DNA of 64,000 nucleotides from an uncultured Lachnospiraceae bacterium (GCA_910585205.1 CAJUCC010000065.1:1-64000), one strand, 5' to 3'; counted from the first letter of the stretch, positions 33,376 to 43,621 are shown. Numbers and translations are program-made. Notes: a model not told the origin generated them from the letters alone.

Positions 33376-34431
33376 ATGCATCGGGAACATACGAGAGCAG
33401 TTGCGATAGGAAACCGGGTTATCGGAGGAGGCAACCCGGTATTGATACAGTCTATGACCAATACGAGGACGGAGGATGTGGCGGCCACTGTGGCACAGAT
33501 TCACAGGCTGGAGGCGGTGGGATGTGAGATTGTCCGCTGCACGGTTCCCACCATGGAAGCGGCACGGGCTGTCGGGGAAATCAAAAAACAGATTCATATC
33601 CCGCTTGTGGCAGACATTCATTTCGACTATCGGATGGCGCTGGCGGCTATAGAGAACGGGGCGGATAAGATTCGGATCAATCCCGGCAATATCGGCGGCA
33701 GGGATAAGGTGGAGGCTGTAGTAAAGGCGGCGGCGGAGCGGAAAATTCCCATTCGCGTCGGTGTCAACAGCGGTTCGCTGGAAAAGGAGCTGCTGGAAAA
33801 ATATGGTGGCGTAACGGCGCAGGGACTTGTCGAGAGCGCGCTCGACAAGGTGCATCTGATCGAAGGTATGGGATACGACAATCTGGTCATCAGCATTAAG
33901 TCTTCGGAAGTGATGATGTGCGTGAAGGCGCATGAAATACTGGCGCGGCAGACCCGGTATCCGCTGCATGTCGGCATTACGGAGGCGGGAACCGTGACGG
34001 CGGGCAATATCAAATCCGCGGCCGGACTTGGCATCATTTTGTATCAGGGGATCGGCGATACGGTACGTGTTTCTCTGACGGGGGATCCGGTGGAGGAGAT
34101 CCGGAGTGCAAAGCTGATTCTGCGGACACTGGGGCTGCGCCGGGGCGGCATCGAAGTCGTATCCTGCCCGACCTGCGGCAGAACAAGGATTGATCTGATC
34201 GGTTTGGCCGCGCAGGTGGAAGAGATGGTAAAGGATATGCCGCTGGATCTGAAAGTGGCCGTGATGGGCTGTGCCGTCAACGGACCGGGGGAAGCCAGAG
34301 AGGCGGACATCGGGATTGCCGGTGGTGTCGGCGAAGGGCTTTTGATTAAAAAGGGAGAGATCGTGCGGAAGGTGCCGGAGGATAGGCTTTTGGACACACT
34401 GCGGGAAGAACTGGAAAACTGGAAGGAATAA
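33376..34431 (+). CDS. ispG: 4-hydroxy-3-methylbut-2-enyl diphosphate synthase (IspG)
   Basis: 351 aa. Iron-sulfur enzyme of the MEP pathway, making HMBPP from MEcPP. Seen: [39 protein letters not shown], and the C-terminal cluster region with SCPTCGRT and [11 protein letters not shown] carrying the Cys ligands. AGGAGGATA is the ribosome site. It is followed by polC after 16 bases. Confidence 0.97.
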   Translation: MHREHTRAVAIGNRVIGGGNPVLIQSMTNTRTEDVAATVAQIHRLEAVGCEIVRCTVPTMEAARAVGEIKKQIHIPLVADIHFDYRMALAAIENGADKIRINPGNIGGRDKVEAVVKAAAERKIPIRVGVNSGSLEKELLEKYGGVTAQGLVESALDKVHLIEGMGYDNLVISIKSSEVMMCVKAHEILARQTRYPLHVGITEAGTVTAGNIKSAAGLGIILYQGIGDTVRVSLTGDPVEEIRSAKLILRTLGLRRGGIEVVSCPTCGRTRIDLIGLAAQVEEMVKDMPLDLKVAVMGCAVNGPGEAREADIGIAGGVGEGLLIKKGEIVRKVPEDRLLDTLREELENWKE

Positions 34432-34447
34432 CGGGGGCGGATTACGA

Positions 34448-37400
34448 ATGGGAAAACGGTTTACAGAGGTGTTCCCCGGGTTGCGGCTGGAGGCGGAGAC
34501 AACTGCCCTTCTGGAGCAGGCAACGGTGGAGCGGATTACCACGACAAAGCGCAGAGATTTCCTGCGAATTTATCTTTTCAGCCACCGCCTGATTATGAAA
34601 GACACGATTTTCCTGCTGGAACGGGAGATTGGCAGACAGCTTTTTCCGGGAATGGAAATGACGGTGAAAATCTACGAAAAATATCTGTTGTCGGCGCAAT
34701 ATACACCGGAGACACTGCTAAAAGTCTACCATGAGAGTATACTTTTGGAGCTAAAAGCCTATAGCCATATGGAATATATTATGTTCCGGGGGGCGCAGAT
34801 CACATTTCCTCAAACGGGTGATATGCTGCTGGAATTACGGGACACCATTACCGCGCGTGACCGGGGCGATGAGCTTGTCCGCGTTTTGGAAAAGATATTT
34901 GGTGAGCGTTTCGGACTTTCCGTCGCGGTGCGGCTTCACTATACGGAGGAACGGGCGGAAAAGGAACCGGAGGATGCCGACCTGCGGATTGCCGGTCAGG
35001 TGGCGGAGATTTCGGCCAGGGCCGCTGCGGAACCGGTCGGCGTCCTGCAAAACTCTACCACAAAGGAAGAGTTTGTGAAAAAGACTGGGAACAAGACGCC
35101 CGGTGAGACAACGCCTCCGGCGCCGGGGAAGACGGAGACCGGGCGGAAAACGGGGGCTCGCGGAAAAGGAGAGTATGGAAAGCGGCCGCTTCGGCGCAGT
35201 GACAACCCCGATGTGATATACGGGAGAGACTTCGGGGAAGAGGCGATTCCGATTGAGGAGATTGTGGGCGAGATCGGGGAAGTGGTGATCCGCGGCAGAA
35301 TTCTGAACGTGGATAAGCGGGAGCTGCGCAGCGGACGCACCATTTTTATTTTTGATGTGACGGATTATACGGATACCATTACGATTAAGCTGTTTATCCA
35401 TAACGATCAGACAGAGGAAATCAGCGGACAGATCAAGGCAGGCGTTTTTGTCAGAATCAAAGGGGTCACAACCATTGACCGGTTTGACAGCGAACTGACG
35501 CTCGGATCCATTTCGGGAATCAAAAAAACGGCGGATTTTACCGTCAGCCGCATGGACAACAGCGGAAAGAAACGGGTTGAGCTGCACTGCCATACAAAGA
35601 TGAGCGATATGGACGGGGTATCCGAAGCCAAGGACATTATCAAGCGGGCATATCAGTGGGGCCATCCGGCCATTGCCATCACCGATCACGGTGTGGTGCA
35701 GGCGTTTCCCGATGCCAATCATGTATGGGAGGCGCTGTGGAAAGAGGAGAAAGGCCGGCGGAAAGAGGCCGGAGAGGAAAATCCGGATCCGCAGGATTTC
35801 TTTAAGGTAATCTATGGCATGGAGGCATATCTTGTCGATGATTTGAAAGAGATCGTCGTAAACGGCAAAGGGCAGCCGCTGGAAGGGGATTATGTTGTCT
35901 TTGATCTGGAGACGACCGGATTTTCGCCGGTCAATAACAGGATCATTGAGATCGGGGCCGTGAAAGTGTCCGGCGGAGAGATTACGGAGCGGTATGCGAC
36001 ATTTGTCAATCCGGGTGTGCCGATTCCCTTTCGGATTGAACAGTTGACGGGCATCCGCGATGAAGATGTGATCGGTGCGCCGCCGATTGAAACCGTGCTG
36101 CCGGAATTTCTGCATTTTTGCGAAGGCTGTGTGCTGGTCGCCCATAACGCGGGCTTTGATATGAGCTTTATTGTGGAAAATGCGCAGCGCCAGGGAATTG
36201 CGTGCGACTTTACAAGCGTGGATACGGTGGGAATTTCCCGCCTGCTTCTGCCCCAGCAGGCAAAGCATACGCTGGATGCGGTGGCGAAGACTCTGGGGGT
36301 TTCACTGGAAAACCATCACCGGGCGGTCGATGACGCGGCGGCCACGGCGGAAATCTTTGTCAGATTTCTTCCCATGCTGCGTGACGAAGGCGTGACAGTC
36401 CTGGAGGAGATCAACGGGATGAATGCCAGCAGCCCGGGGACGATTAAACGGATGCCGTCGTATCATGCGATTATGCTGGCACAGAATGATGTCGGCAGAG
36501 TGAATCTGTATACGATGGTGTCCGAATCCCATTTGACCTATTTCGGAAAACGGCCCAGAATTCCCAAAAGCCTGTTTGCCAGACATCGGGAAGGCATTAT
36601 ACTGGGAAGCGCCTGTGAGGCGGGAGAACTGTACCGGGCGCTGCTGGACGGTAAGGGCGATGCGGAGATTGCCCGCATTGTAAATTTTTACGATTATCTG
36701 GAGATTCAGCCGGTCGGAAACAATGAATTTATGATTCGCTCGGATAAAATCGAGAGCGTCCATTCCCTGGAAGACATTCGGAATATCAACCGCAGGATTG
36801 TGGAGCTGGGCGAGCAGTTCGGAAAACCGGTGGCGGCCACCTGCGATGTGCATTTTCTGGACCCGGGAGACGAAGTCTACCGGCGCATTATTATGGCATG
36901 CAAAGGGTTTGCCGGTGCGGACGATCAGGCGCCTCTTTATCTGCGGACGACGGAGGAAATGCTGGAAGAATTTTCTTACCTCGGCAGTGACAAAGCGATG
37001 GAGGTCGTTGTCACCAATACAAACCGGATTGCGGATATGATAGAGACGATTTCTCCGGTCAGACCGGACAAATGCCCGCCCGTGATACCGGACAGCGATA
37101 AGACACTGACGGACATCTGTTATAAAAAAGCGCATGAGATGTACGGAGATCCGCTGCCGGTGATCGTAAAAGAGCGGCTGGAAAAAGAGCTGCATTCCAT
37201 TATCAGCAACGGTTTTGCCGTAATGTATATCATTGCCCAGAAGCTGGTGTGGAAATCGGTGGAGGACGGCTATCTGGTAGGCTCCCGGGGGAGCGTGGGT
37301 TCCTCCTTTGTGGCAACGATGTCGGGAATCACGGAAGTGAACCCCTTAAGTCCGCATTATTATTGTACCAACTGCTATTACAATGATTTTACATCGGAAG

Positions 37401-38983
37401 ACGTAAAAAAATATGCGGGCCGGGCAGGCTGCGATATGCCGGATAAAATCTGCCCGCAGTGCGGAAAGCCGCTGAAAAAAGACGGGTTTGACATTCCGTT
37501 CGAGACATTTCTGGGGTTCAAGGGAGACAAGGAGCCGGACATTGACCTGAATTTTTCCGGGGAATACCAGAGTAAGGCGCATAAATATACCGAGGTCATT
37601 TTCGGCGCCGGACAGACATACCGCGCGGGCACGATCGGCACGCTTGCGGATAAGACTGCCTATGGCTATGTAAAACGCTATTATGAGGAAAAGGGAGCAA
37701 AAAAGCGAAATTGTGAGATCAACCGCATTGTTATGGGGTGTACGGGTATCCGGCGCAGTACCGGGCAGCATCCGGGCGGTATTATCGTGCTGCCGCTCGG
37801 GGAAGACATTAATTCCTTTACACCGGTGCAGCATCCGGCCAATGATATGACGACCGATATTGTGACGACGCATTTTGACTATCATTCCATCGATCATAAC
37901 CTGTTAAAGCTGGATATACTGGGACACGACGATCCGACGATGATTCGTATGCTGCAGGATCTGACCGGCATTGATCCGGTTGCCATTCCGCTGGACGACA
38001 GACAGGTTATGAGCCTGTTTCAGAGCACGGAGGCGCTGGGAATTACGCCGGAACAGATCGGGGGCTGTAAGCTCGGTTCCCTCGGGATACCGGAGTTCGG
38101 CACGGAGTTTGCGATACAGATGCTTCTGGATACCAAGCCGACTTCCTTTTCCGATCTGGTGCGTATCGCGGGACTGGCGCACGGAACGGATGTCTGGCTT
38201 GGCAATGCCCAGACATTGATCGAAGAAGGCAAGGCGACGATTTCGACGGCGATCTGTACCCGTGACGATATTATGGTCTATCTGATCGGCATGGGCGTGG
38301 AGAGCAGCCTGTCCTTTAAAATTATGGAATCGGTCCGCAAGGGGAAGGGACTGCAGCCTGAAATGGAACAGGCGATGACGGAGGCGGGCGTGCCCGACTG
38401 GTATATCTGGTCGTGTAAAAAGATCAAGTATATGTTCCCCAAAGCACATGCGGCGGCGTATGTTATGATGGCATGGCGGATTGCATATTGCAAAATCAAT
38501 TATCCGCTGGCATATTATGCGTCGTATTTCAGCATCCGTGCGTCGGCATTTTCCTATGAACTGATGTGCCAGGGACAGGCATATCTGGAACAGGTGATGG
38601 CCGATTACCGGAAGCGGAGCGACACTTTGAGTAAGAAGGAACAGGATTCCTATAAAGATATGAAGGTTGTGCAGGAGATGTATGTGCGGGGGTATACGTT
38701 TGTGCCGATCGATATATTTACGGCCGATTCCCGCAATTTCCGAATTGTCGATGACAAATGTCTGATGCCCTCCCTGAGCAGTATCGACGGCCTGGGGGAC
38801 AGGGCGGCGGATGCCATTGTGGAAGCGGCGAAAGCCGGACCGTTTTTGTCCAAGGATGATTTCCGCGACCGCACGAAAGTGTCCAAGACCGTGACCGATC
38901 TGATGGACAGCCTGCATCTTCTCGGCAATCTGCCGGAGTCGAACCAGATCAGCCTGTTTGATTTGCAGATGGGAGTGGGGTGA
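34448..38983 (+). CDS. polC: DNA polymerase III alpha subunit, PolC type
   Basis: 1511 aa, the replicative polymerase of low-GC Gram-positives. In order: N-terminal domain with a charged linker (about 200-255), OB fold (about 275-365, VVIRGRILNVDKRELRSG), first PHP part (VELHCHTKMSDMDG, about 377), inserted DEDDh 3'-5' exonuclease (VVFDLETTGF near 482, then HNAGFDM), second PHP part, the zinc motif C-x2-C and C-x2-C (about 975-1010, YYCTNCYYND, KICPQCGKP), the palm (EPDIDLNFSGEYQ near 1028) and the C-terminal helix-hairpin-helix region. The start has only a modest GGGGCGG-type site. Confidence 0.98.
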   Translation: MGKRFTEVFPGLRLEAETTALLEQATVERITTTKRRDFLRIYLFSHRLIMKDTIFLLEREIGRQLFPGMEMTVKIYEKYLLSAQYTPETLLKVYHESILLELKAYSHMEYIMFRGAQITFPQTGDMLLELRDTITARDRGDELVRVLEKIFGERFGLSVAVRLHYTEERAEKEPEDADLRIAGQVAEISARAAAEPVGVLQNSTTKEEFVKKTGNKTPGETTPPAPGKTETGRKTGARGKGEYGKRPLRRSDNPDVIYGRDFGEEAIPIEEIVGEIGEVVIRGRILNVDKRELRSGRTIFIFDVTDYTDTITIKLFIHNDQTEEISGQIKAGVFVRIKGVTTIDRFDSELTLGSISGIKKTADFTVSRMDNSGKKRVELHCHTKMSDMDGVSEAKDIIKRAYQWGHPAIAITDHGVVQAFPDANHVWEALWKEEKGRRKEAGEENPDPQDFFKVIYGMEAYLVDDLKEIVVNGKGQPLEGDYVVFDLETTGFSPVNNRIIEIGAVKVSGGEITERYATFVNPGVPIPFRIEQLTGIRDEDVIGAPPIETVLPEFLHFCEGCVLVAHNAGFDMSFIVENAQRQGIACDFTSVDTVGISRLLLPQQAKHTLDAVAKTLGVSLENHHRAVDDAAATAEIFVRFLPMLRDEGVTVLEEINGMNASSPGTIKRMPSYHAIMLAQNDVGRVNLYTMVSESHLTYFGKRPRIPKSLFARHREGIILGSACEAGELYRALLDGKGDAEIARIVNFYDYLEIQPVGNNEFMIRSDKIESVHSLEDIRNINRRIVELGEQFGKPVAATCDVHFLDPGDEVYRRIIMACKGFAGADDQAPLYLRTTEEMLEEFSYLGSDKAMEVVVTNTNRIADMIETISPVRPDKCPPVIPDSDKTLTDICYKKAHEMYGDPLPVIVKERLEKELHSIISNGFAVMYIIAQKLVWKSVEDGYLVGSRGSVGSSFVATMSGITEVNPLSPHYYCTNCYYNDFTSEDVKKYAGRAGCDMPDKICPQCGKPLKKDGFDIPFETFLGFKGDKEPDIDLNFSGEYQSKAHKYTEVIFGAGQTYRAGTIGTLADKTAYGYVKRYYEEKGAKKRNCEINRIVMGCTGIRRSTGQHPGGIIVLPLGEDINSFTPVQHPANDMTTDIVTTHFDYHSIDHNLLKLDILGHDDPTMIRMLQDLTGIDPVAIPLDDRQVMSLFQSTEALGITPEQIGGCKLGSLGIPEFGTEFAIQMLLDTKPTSFSDLVRIAGLAHGTDVWLGNAQTLIEEGKATISTAICTRDDIMVYLIGMGVESSLSFKIMESVRKGKGLQPEMEQAMTEAGVPDWYIWSCKKIKYMFPKAHAAAYVMMAWRIAYCKINYPLAYYASYFSIRASAFSYELMCQGQAYLEQVMADYRKRSDTLSKKEQDSYKDMKVVQEMYVRGYTFVPIDIFTADSRNFRIVDDKCLMPSLSSIDGLGDRAADAIVEAAKAGPFLSKDDFRDRTKVSKTVTDLMDSLHLLGNLPESNQISLFDLQMGVG

Positions 38984-38993
38984 GGGACAATAT

Positions 38994-39395
38994 ATGAAGC
39001 GCTTAAAAATACTGGGGATTACGATTTTATGCCTGCCGATTGCGCTCGTTGTGATCTGGATGCTATATGAAATCTTTGGCATGTGCGTCAACCATATTAC
39101 GACCGGGGAACAGACAGATACCCTGCGGAGGAATTTGGAAAGTGAGATTGCCGATATTGAGATTATAAGCGTTTATTCGGAAACCGGAAACACGTCGGGG
39201 ACCGGAAACCATGTTGAGTGCCTGTCGCGCATCGTATTTGCAACGGAAATGCGGAAAGCTGAAATAGAGGATTGTCTGTCGAAATATTACGCGTTTGATG
39301 AATGGAGTTGTTATGTGAATCAGACGGACGACGGGTATTATACAATTTATATCAACACATCGGCTCCGTTTGCGGATAATATAGAAGGACACTGA
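38994..39395 (+). CDS. Hypothetical membrane-anchored protein after polC
   Basis: 133 aa, not recognised. A basic start MKRLKIL, one TM helix (about 6-25), then a small external domain of about 105 residues with two cysteines (C-L-S and D-C-L-S) and a regular strand/helix pattern ending in DGYYTIYINTSAPF. I start at ATG 38994 because GAGGG is present between the polC stop and this Met. It lies ten bases after polC and is probably cotranscribed. It could be a small lipid- or wall-related protein; the sequence gives no more. Confidence 0.65.
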   Translation: MKRLKILGITILCLPIALVVIWMLYEIFGMCVNHITTGEQTDTLRRNLESEIADIEIISVYSETGNTSGTGNHVECLSRIVFATEMRKAEIEDCLSKYYAFDEWSCYVNQTDDGYYTIYINTSAPFADNIEGH

Positions 39396-39407
39396 ATTTG
39401 AATGAAA

Positions 39408-39426
39408 GGCCGGCCCAAAGCCGGCC
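39408..39426 (+). terminator. Hairpin after the polC operon
   Basis: GGCCGGC (39408-39414) pairs with GCCGGCC (39420-39426) around CCAAA. It is a very stable stem without a following T run; a second CCGGCCGG block lies 15 bases on. It may end transcription in a Rho-dependent way or as a weak intrinsic site. Confidence 0.4.
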
Positions 39427-39567
39427 GGAGCGGAGAACACCGGCCGGCGCCTTCTTCTGCCGTCATTTTCGGATCCGGTGTCCCCTTTTGCCGGATTCTG
39501 CAAAAAAAATGAAAAAACCTCTTGCATTTTCTGAAAAAGTATAATAGAATAATCAAGTATTAACCAA

Positions 39568-39639
39568 GGCGTGTTGGTCAAGAGGTTAAGACGCCGCCCT
39601 CTCACGGCGGAATCAGGGGTTCGATTCCCCTACACGCTG
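39568..39639 (+). tRNA. tRNA-Glu (anticodon CUC)
   Basis: Acceptor arms 39568-39574 and 39632-39638, discriminator G39639. Anticodon stem CCGCC (39594-39598)/GGCGG (39606-39610) with CTC at 39601-39603. T-arm GGTTCGATTCC present, CCA not encoded. A TATAAT at 39540-39545 lies upstream, but its best -35 (TTGCAT, 39522) is too close. A terminator follows. Confidence 0.93.
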
Positions 39640-39644
39640 GTAAG

Positions 39645-39687
39645 AAATCCCGGACAGGCTGATTCAATTGCAGCGTCCGGGATTTTT
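39645..39687 (+). terminator. Terminator of the tRNA-Glu gene
   Basis: AAATCCCGGAC (39645-39655) pairs with GTCCGGGATTT (39675-39685) and runs into further T. The stretch from here to 39851 holds no gene that I can support. Confidence 0.8.
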
Positions 39688-39851
39688 GATTCCATAGGAA
39701 ATTTTTTTGCATTTTTTTCTGATAATTTTTATAAGCGGCCTTTTGCCCGGAAGCGCCGTACAGGCGCGCCGGACGGACGTATTTATTCTTACATTTCCCA
39801 AAAATCTCTTGTATTCTGCCAAGTTTTTCCCCACGAATTTACACCGTATTA

Positions 39852-39881
39852 TTGACAATAATGCAGAAGTGGTGGTATCTT
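39852..39881 (+). promoter_or_regulatory. Promoter of the signalling island
   Basis: TTGACA (39852-39857) and TATCTT (39876-39881) with an 18-bp spacer, about 50 bases before the first regulator gene. GCAGGAGAAG forms the ribosome site. Confidence 0.55.
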
Positions 39882-39930
39882 ATTGATAGTGAAAAAAAAT
39901 AAAAAAGTATGAAATAACGCAGGAGAAGAG

Positions 39931-41019
39931 ATGGAAAAGCAGCAGATACTGATTGTTGATGACGAAGAAGTAAACAGAGCGATATTACATGAGATGTTCA
40001 GAAATACCGAAGAGTATGAACTTCTGGAAGCGGCGAACGGACAGGAAGCGATTATTCAGATTGAAAACAGTCATAACCTGATCCTGATTCTTCTGGACGT
40101 TGTTATGCCGATTATGAACGGTTTTAAAGTGCTGGAATATATGCAGGAGCATGATCTGCTGGAGAAGATACCGGTTATCCTGATTACGAGCGAGGATGCG
40201 CTGGATACCGACGACCAGGCATATGCATACGGCGTGGCCGATGTCATACATAAACCTTTTTACCCGCATATTGTCAGAAGAAGAAGCAGAAATATTATCG
40301 AGCTTTATCAGAGCAGATTTAATATGGAAAGACGCCTGCGCGAACAGGAAGAAGAGATTCGGGCGCAGGTAAAAGAGATTCGGGAAAGCAATGAATTCAT
40401 GATCGATGCACTCAGCTCGGTTGTGGAGTTCAGAAGTGCGGAAACCGGAGAGCATACGAGACGGATCAAATATTTCACGAGAATTATGCTGAAATATTTA
40501 ATGAAATATTTCCCGAAATACGGATTGACCAATGCCAAAATCGATATGATTGCGAGGGCTTCGGCTTTACATGATATTGGCAAGATCGGGATACCGGATG
40601 CGATTTTGTTAAAGCCGGGGAAACTGACGGACGAAGAATTTGAAGTAATAAAAACACATACGACAATCGGATGCAGTATTCTGGAACGCTCTTACAAAAA
40701 TCAGTCGAGCGAGTTTTACCGTTACTGCTATGAGATTTGTCGTCATCACCATGAGAGATGGGACGGAAACGGCTATCCGGATCATCTGGCAGGAGATCAG
40801 ATTCCGATCAGCGCGCAGATTGTTGCCATTGCGGATGTCTACGACGCACTGGTAAGTCCCCGGGTATATAAGAGTTCGTTTGCCAATCATGTTGCATATG
40901 ATATGATTATGGGCGGTGAATGCGGTGTGTTTTCGCCGGATGTACTGGAATGTTTTGGGCTTGCAAAGGAAGATTTCTTTAACATTGTGGAAGTAATTAA
41001 GATGTTTGATTTTAAGTAA
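39931..41019 (+). CDS. Response regulator with HD-GYP cyclic-di-GMP phosphodiesterase output
   Basis: 362 aa. REC domain 1-120 with acidic pocket Asp10/Asp11, phospho-acceptor Asp56 (LLDVVMP) and the conserved Lys in IHKPF. A helix (about 125-155) leads to an HD-GYP domain with intact motifs: GEHTRR, LHDIGKIGIPD (His214-Asp215), THTTIG, RHHHERWDGNGYPD and ADVYDAL. It should hydrolyse cyclic di-GMP under phosphorylation control. A terminator separates it from the kinase gene downstream, but that kinase is a likely partner. Confidence 0.92.
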   Translation: MEKQQILIVDDEEVNRAILHEMFRNTEEYELLEAANGQEAIIQIENSHNLILILLDVVMPIMNGFKVLEYMQEHDLLEKIPVILITSEDALDTDDQAYAYGVADVIHKPFYPHIVRRRSRNIIELYQSRFNMERRLREQEEEIRAQVKEIRESNEFMIDALSSVVEFRSAETGEHTRRIKYFTRIMLKYLMKYFPKYGLTNAKIDMIARASALHDIGKIGIPDAILLKPGKLTDEEFEVIKTHTTIGCSILERSYKNQSSEFYRYCYEICRHHHERWDGNGYPDHLAGDQIPISAQIVAIADVYDALVSPRVYKSSFANHVAYDMIMGGECGVFSPDVLECFGLAKEDFFNIVEVIKMFDFK

Positions 41020-41040
41020 CATCACAGAGACGGACAGCAG

Positions 41041-41077
41041 GCAGTGAAAAGTAATTATATTTTTACTGCCCTTTTTT
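41041..41077 (+). terminator. Terminator after the first HD-GYP regulator
   Basis: GCAGTGAAAA (41041-41050) pairs with TTTTTACTGC (41060-41069) with one G-U, followed by CCTTTTTTCTTTT. The next gene begins 26 bases later, so it may act as an attenuator inside the island. Confidence 0.7.
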
Positions 41078-41102
41078 CTTTTCATATGTGGAGGGAGTAT
41101 CA

Positions 41103-42539
41103 ATGGAACACGGGAAAGAATTTGTCTTTCCGATGGAAGATGCACTGGAGATCATCCTGTTATTTGATTCTTTCGGAAAAATCTCCTATGCGAATGCGGC
41201 GGCGAGAAAAAAGCTGGAATATGATGATTTGTGCGGCAGAACAATTTGCGATATTTTTCCGAATACATTTCAGGTGTCGGAAAACGGTTTTGAAACGGCG
41301 TATCCGTTCGGGAACGAGCCGCAGAATCTGGTTGCATATCGCAAAAATCTCACCTGTTTTCCCGTAGAAGCAAGAATCTTACAGCGCGAATCCGATGCAG
41401 AGCAGTACATATGTATGGCAAATGATATTCTGGAAAAGGAATTTCTGAGCCGGGAAGTGGAACGCGTGCGCCAGGACGCACAGCAGGCGATGAAAGTCAA
41501 ATCGGAATTTGTGGCCAATGTGACCCATGAGCTGCGGACACCGGTCAACGGAATACTGGGAAATGTCAGGGAGCTGGGCGATACCGTAACGGACGAACCG
41601 ACGGCAAAGGCGTTGCGGCTGATTGAGCGTTGCTGTGGGGATATGAATAAAATCATCAATAATATTCTTGATTTTTCAAAGCTGGAAGCGGGAAAGTTTG
41701 TGCTGGAGCCGCGCCGGTTTCATTTTAAGAATATGCTGGATTATGTAAAATCTCACCATCTGAATAAAATTACGGAAAAGGGACTGGGATTTTTTATGAC
41801 GGTATCACCGCAGGTGCCGGAATATGTTGTCGGAGATGAACTGCGCATTGTGCAGATTCTCAATAACCTTCTTTCCAATGCATTGAAATTTACCGCTGTC
41901 GGCAAGATTACGGTGGAAGTCATCCGTACGGCCCGGGTAAACGACAGGGCGGAATTGTTTTTTATCGTCAAAGATACCGGCATCGGTGTCGATAAGGCGG
42001 ACAGAGATAAACTGTTTCAGAGTTTTTCGCAGGTGGATGCCTCGATTTCGCGCAAATACGGCGGTACCGGGCTCGGCCTGAATATCTGCAAGCAGCTTGT
42101 GGAGCTGATGGGCGGAACGATTGAAGTGGAGAGTGAGAAAAACCGCGGCAGTACATTTTCCTTCTCCATATGGGTCGGTGTCAGCGCGGAAGACGAGAGC
42201 GGCATGCAGCAGGCGGATGATGCGAAACCGTCGCTGTTTGTCTCGGCACCGTCGGCGATGGACGACGGCGGAGAAGATGATGTGCGGACATTCGGTTCCG
42301 CGGAAAATAAAAAGACACTGCAGCGGAATCTGTCAAAACTGATTCTCTGTGTGGAAATGGATAACTGGGAAAAAGCCGAGATGTTTATGGAGACGATCCG
42401 GCAGTTGACCGAGGGCGCGCCCAGAGAGATAAGCCGGAAGGTACTGCGGTTGAAGATGGCAATCCAGAAAGAAAATTATGAGAAGACGGCGGCAGAATTT
42501 GCGGAGCTGAATGATCTGATTGCCGGTCTGACGCAGTAG
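41103..42539 (+). CDS. Cytosolic sensor histidine kinase with PAS-like input
   Basis: 478 aa, no TM segment. A PAS-like fold at about 10-115 (LLFDSFGKISYANAAARKKL), a helix, HisKA with His142 in VTHELRTPVNGILG, then HATPase_c with NNLLSNALKFT, DTGIGVDKADRDKLFQSF and GGTGLGLNICKQLVELMGG. A C-terminal tail of about 100 aa follows that is not a receiver; its helices resemble the second-to-last domain of hybrid kinases. I start at ATG 41103 because GAGGGAG is five bases upstream. It probably phosphorylates one or both HD-GYP regulators beside it. Confidence 0.9.
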   Translation: MEHGKEFVFPMEDALEIILLFDSFGKISYANAAARKKLEYDDLCGRTICDIFPNTFQVSENGFETAYPFGNEPQNLVAYRKNLTCFPVEARILQRESDAEQYICMANDILEKEFLSREVERVRQDAQQAMKVKSEFVANVTHELRTPVNGILGNVRELGDTVTDEPTAKALRLIERCCGDMNKIINNILDFSKLEAGKFVLEPRRFHFKNMLDYVKSHHLNKITEKGLGFFMTVSPQVPEYVVGDELRIVQILNNLLSNALKFTAVGKITVEVIRTARVNDRAELFFIVKDTGIGVDKADRDKLFQSFSQVDASISRKYGGTGLGLNICKQLVELMGGTIEVESEKNRGSTFSFSIWVGVSAEDESGMQQADDAKPSLFVSAPSAMDDGGEDDVRTFGSAENKKTLQRNLSKLILCVEMDNWEKAEMFMETIRQLTEGAPREISRKVLRLKMAIQKENYEKTAAEFAELNDLIAGLTQ

Positions 42540-42559
42540 GACCGGGAGGAGGCGTGGCT

Positions 42560-43621
42560 ATGTTTCAGAGAAATAAGAATCTGAGTCAGGAAAAAATACT
42601 GATTGTGGATGATGTGGAGACGAACAGGCTTGTCCTGGAAGAAATTATAAACGGTATGGGCTGTATCCCGATATTGGCGGAGAGCGGGGAAGAAGCGCTG
42701 GAAGTCGTCGCACAGACACGGCCGCAGCTTGTGCTGACCGATATTTCCATGCCGGGGTTGGACGGCTACGGCCTGTGCAAGGCATTGAAGAAAAAAGCGG
42801 AGACAAGGGATATTCCGGTTATCTTTATTTCTGCATATGATGATCCGATGGATATTGTGGAGGGGCTTTCTCTGGGCGGAGAAGATTACATTACAAAACC
42901 CTTTATTCCGGAAGTGGTGCAGGCCCGGGTCGGCGTGCATCTGCATCTGCACGTGGCGAAGCGGGAACTGCTGGAGATTAACAGACGTCTGCAGGTCTCG
43001 GTCAGCGAACAGCTGCAGCAGATGGAAACCGAGAAAAAAAATATTCTCTATGCGCTGGCCAATATTGCGGCGCAGAATGCGGCTTTTGAAAAAGAGCATA
43101 TGGAGCGGCTGGGAAAAAACTGCAGAATCCTGGCACAGGGAATGCAGCTTTCGCCGTTGTTTGAAGATAAAATATCCGATACCTATATTGATACGATTGA
43201 GTTGGCGGCGCCGCTGTGCGATATAGGTAACATCGGCATTCCCACGGAAATTTTCCGCAAGACGACGGAGCTGACGCAGGAGGAGGCTTCGACAGTCAGA
43301 AATCATGCGGCCATAGGGGCGAAACTGTTAAGCGATTTGCATGTGAGCAATGATTATAATGATTTTATCAGTACTTCTATTGATATTGCCCGTTATCATC
43401 ATGAGAATTATGACGGCAGCGGGTATCCGGATGGGCTGTCGGGAGCGGAAATTCCTCTGGCAGCACAGATTGTGGCCATTGCGGAGGCGTACTGCAGTCT
43501 GACCGGCAAACAGAATATGAGCCGGGAGGAGGCGCTGAAGGCGATCGGCGCGGAGGCAGGCAGAAAATTCAATCCGGATATTTATAAAATATGCAGTAAG
43601 ATATTGCGTCAGCTCTGCTGA
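42560..43621 (+). CDS. Response regulator with degenerate HD-GYP domain
   Basis: 353 aa. REC domain (about 10-125) is intact: ILIVDDVETNR, LTDISMPGLDG, ITKPF. A coiled helix (145-175) leads to an HD-GYP-like domain. Here the HD pair is Cys220-Asp221 (LCDIGNIGIP), whereas HHENYDGSGYPDG and AIAEAYCSL are kept or nearly so. Loss of the metal-binding His predicts little or no phosphodiesterase activity, so it may act as a cyclic-di-GMP sensor or partner-binding module. I start at ATG 42560, eight bases after GGGAGGAGG. Confidence 0.87.
   Translation: MFQRNKNLSQEKILIVDDVETNRLVLEEIINGMGCIPILAESGEEALEVVAQTRPQLVLTDISMPGLDGYGLCKALKKKAETRDIPVIFISAYDDPMDIVEGLSLGGEDYITKPFIPEVVQARVGVHLHLHVAKRELLEINRRLQVSVSEQLQQMETEKKNILYALANIAAQNAAFEKEHMERLGKNCRILAQGMQLSPLFEDKISDTYIDTIELAAPLCDIGNIGIPTEIFRKTTELTQEEASTVRNHAAIGAKLLSDLHVSNDYNDFISTSIDIARYHHENYDGSGYPDGLSGAEIPLAAQIVAIAEAYCSLTGKQNMSREEALKAIGAEAGRKFNPDIYKICSKILRQLC

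Noticed and set aside
39571..39855. A 94-codon open frame after the tRNA-Glu region
   Set aside because: It overlaps the tRNA and its terminator, has no ribosome site and no recognisable sequence.
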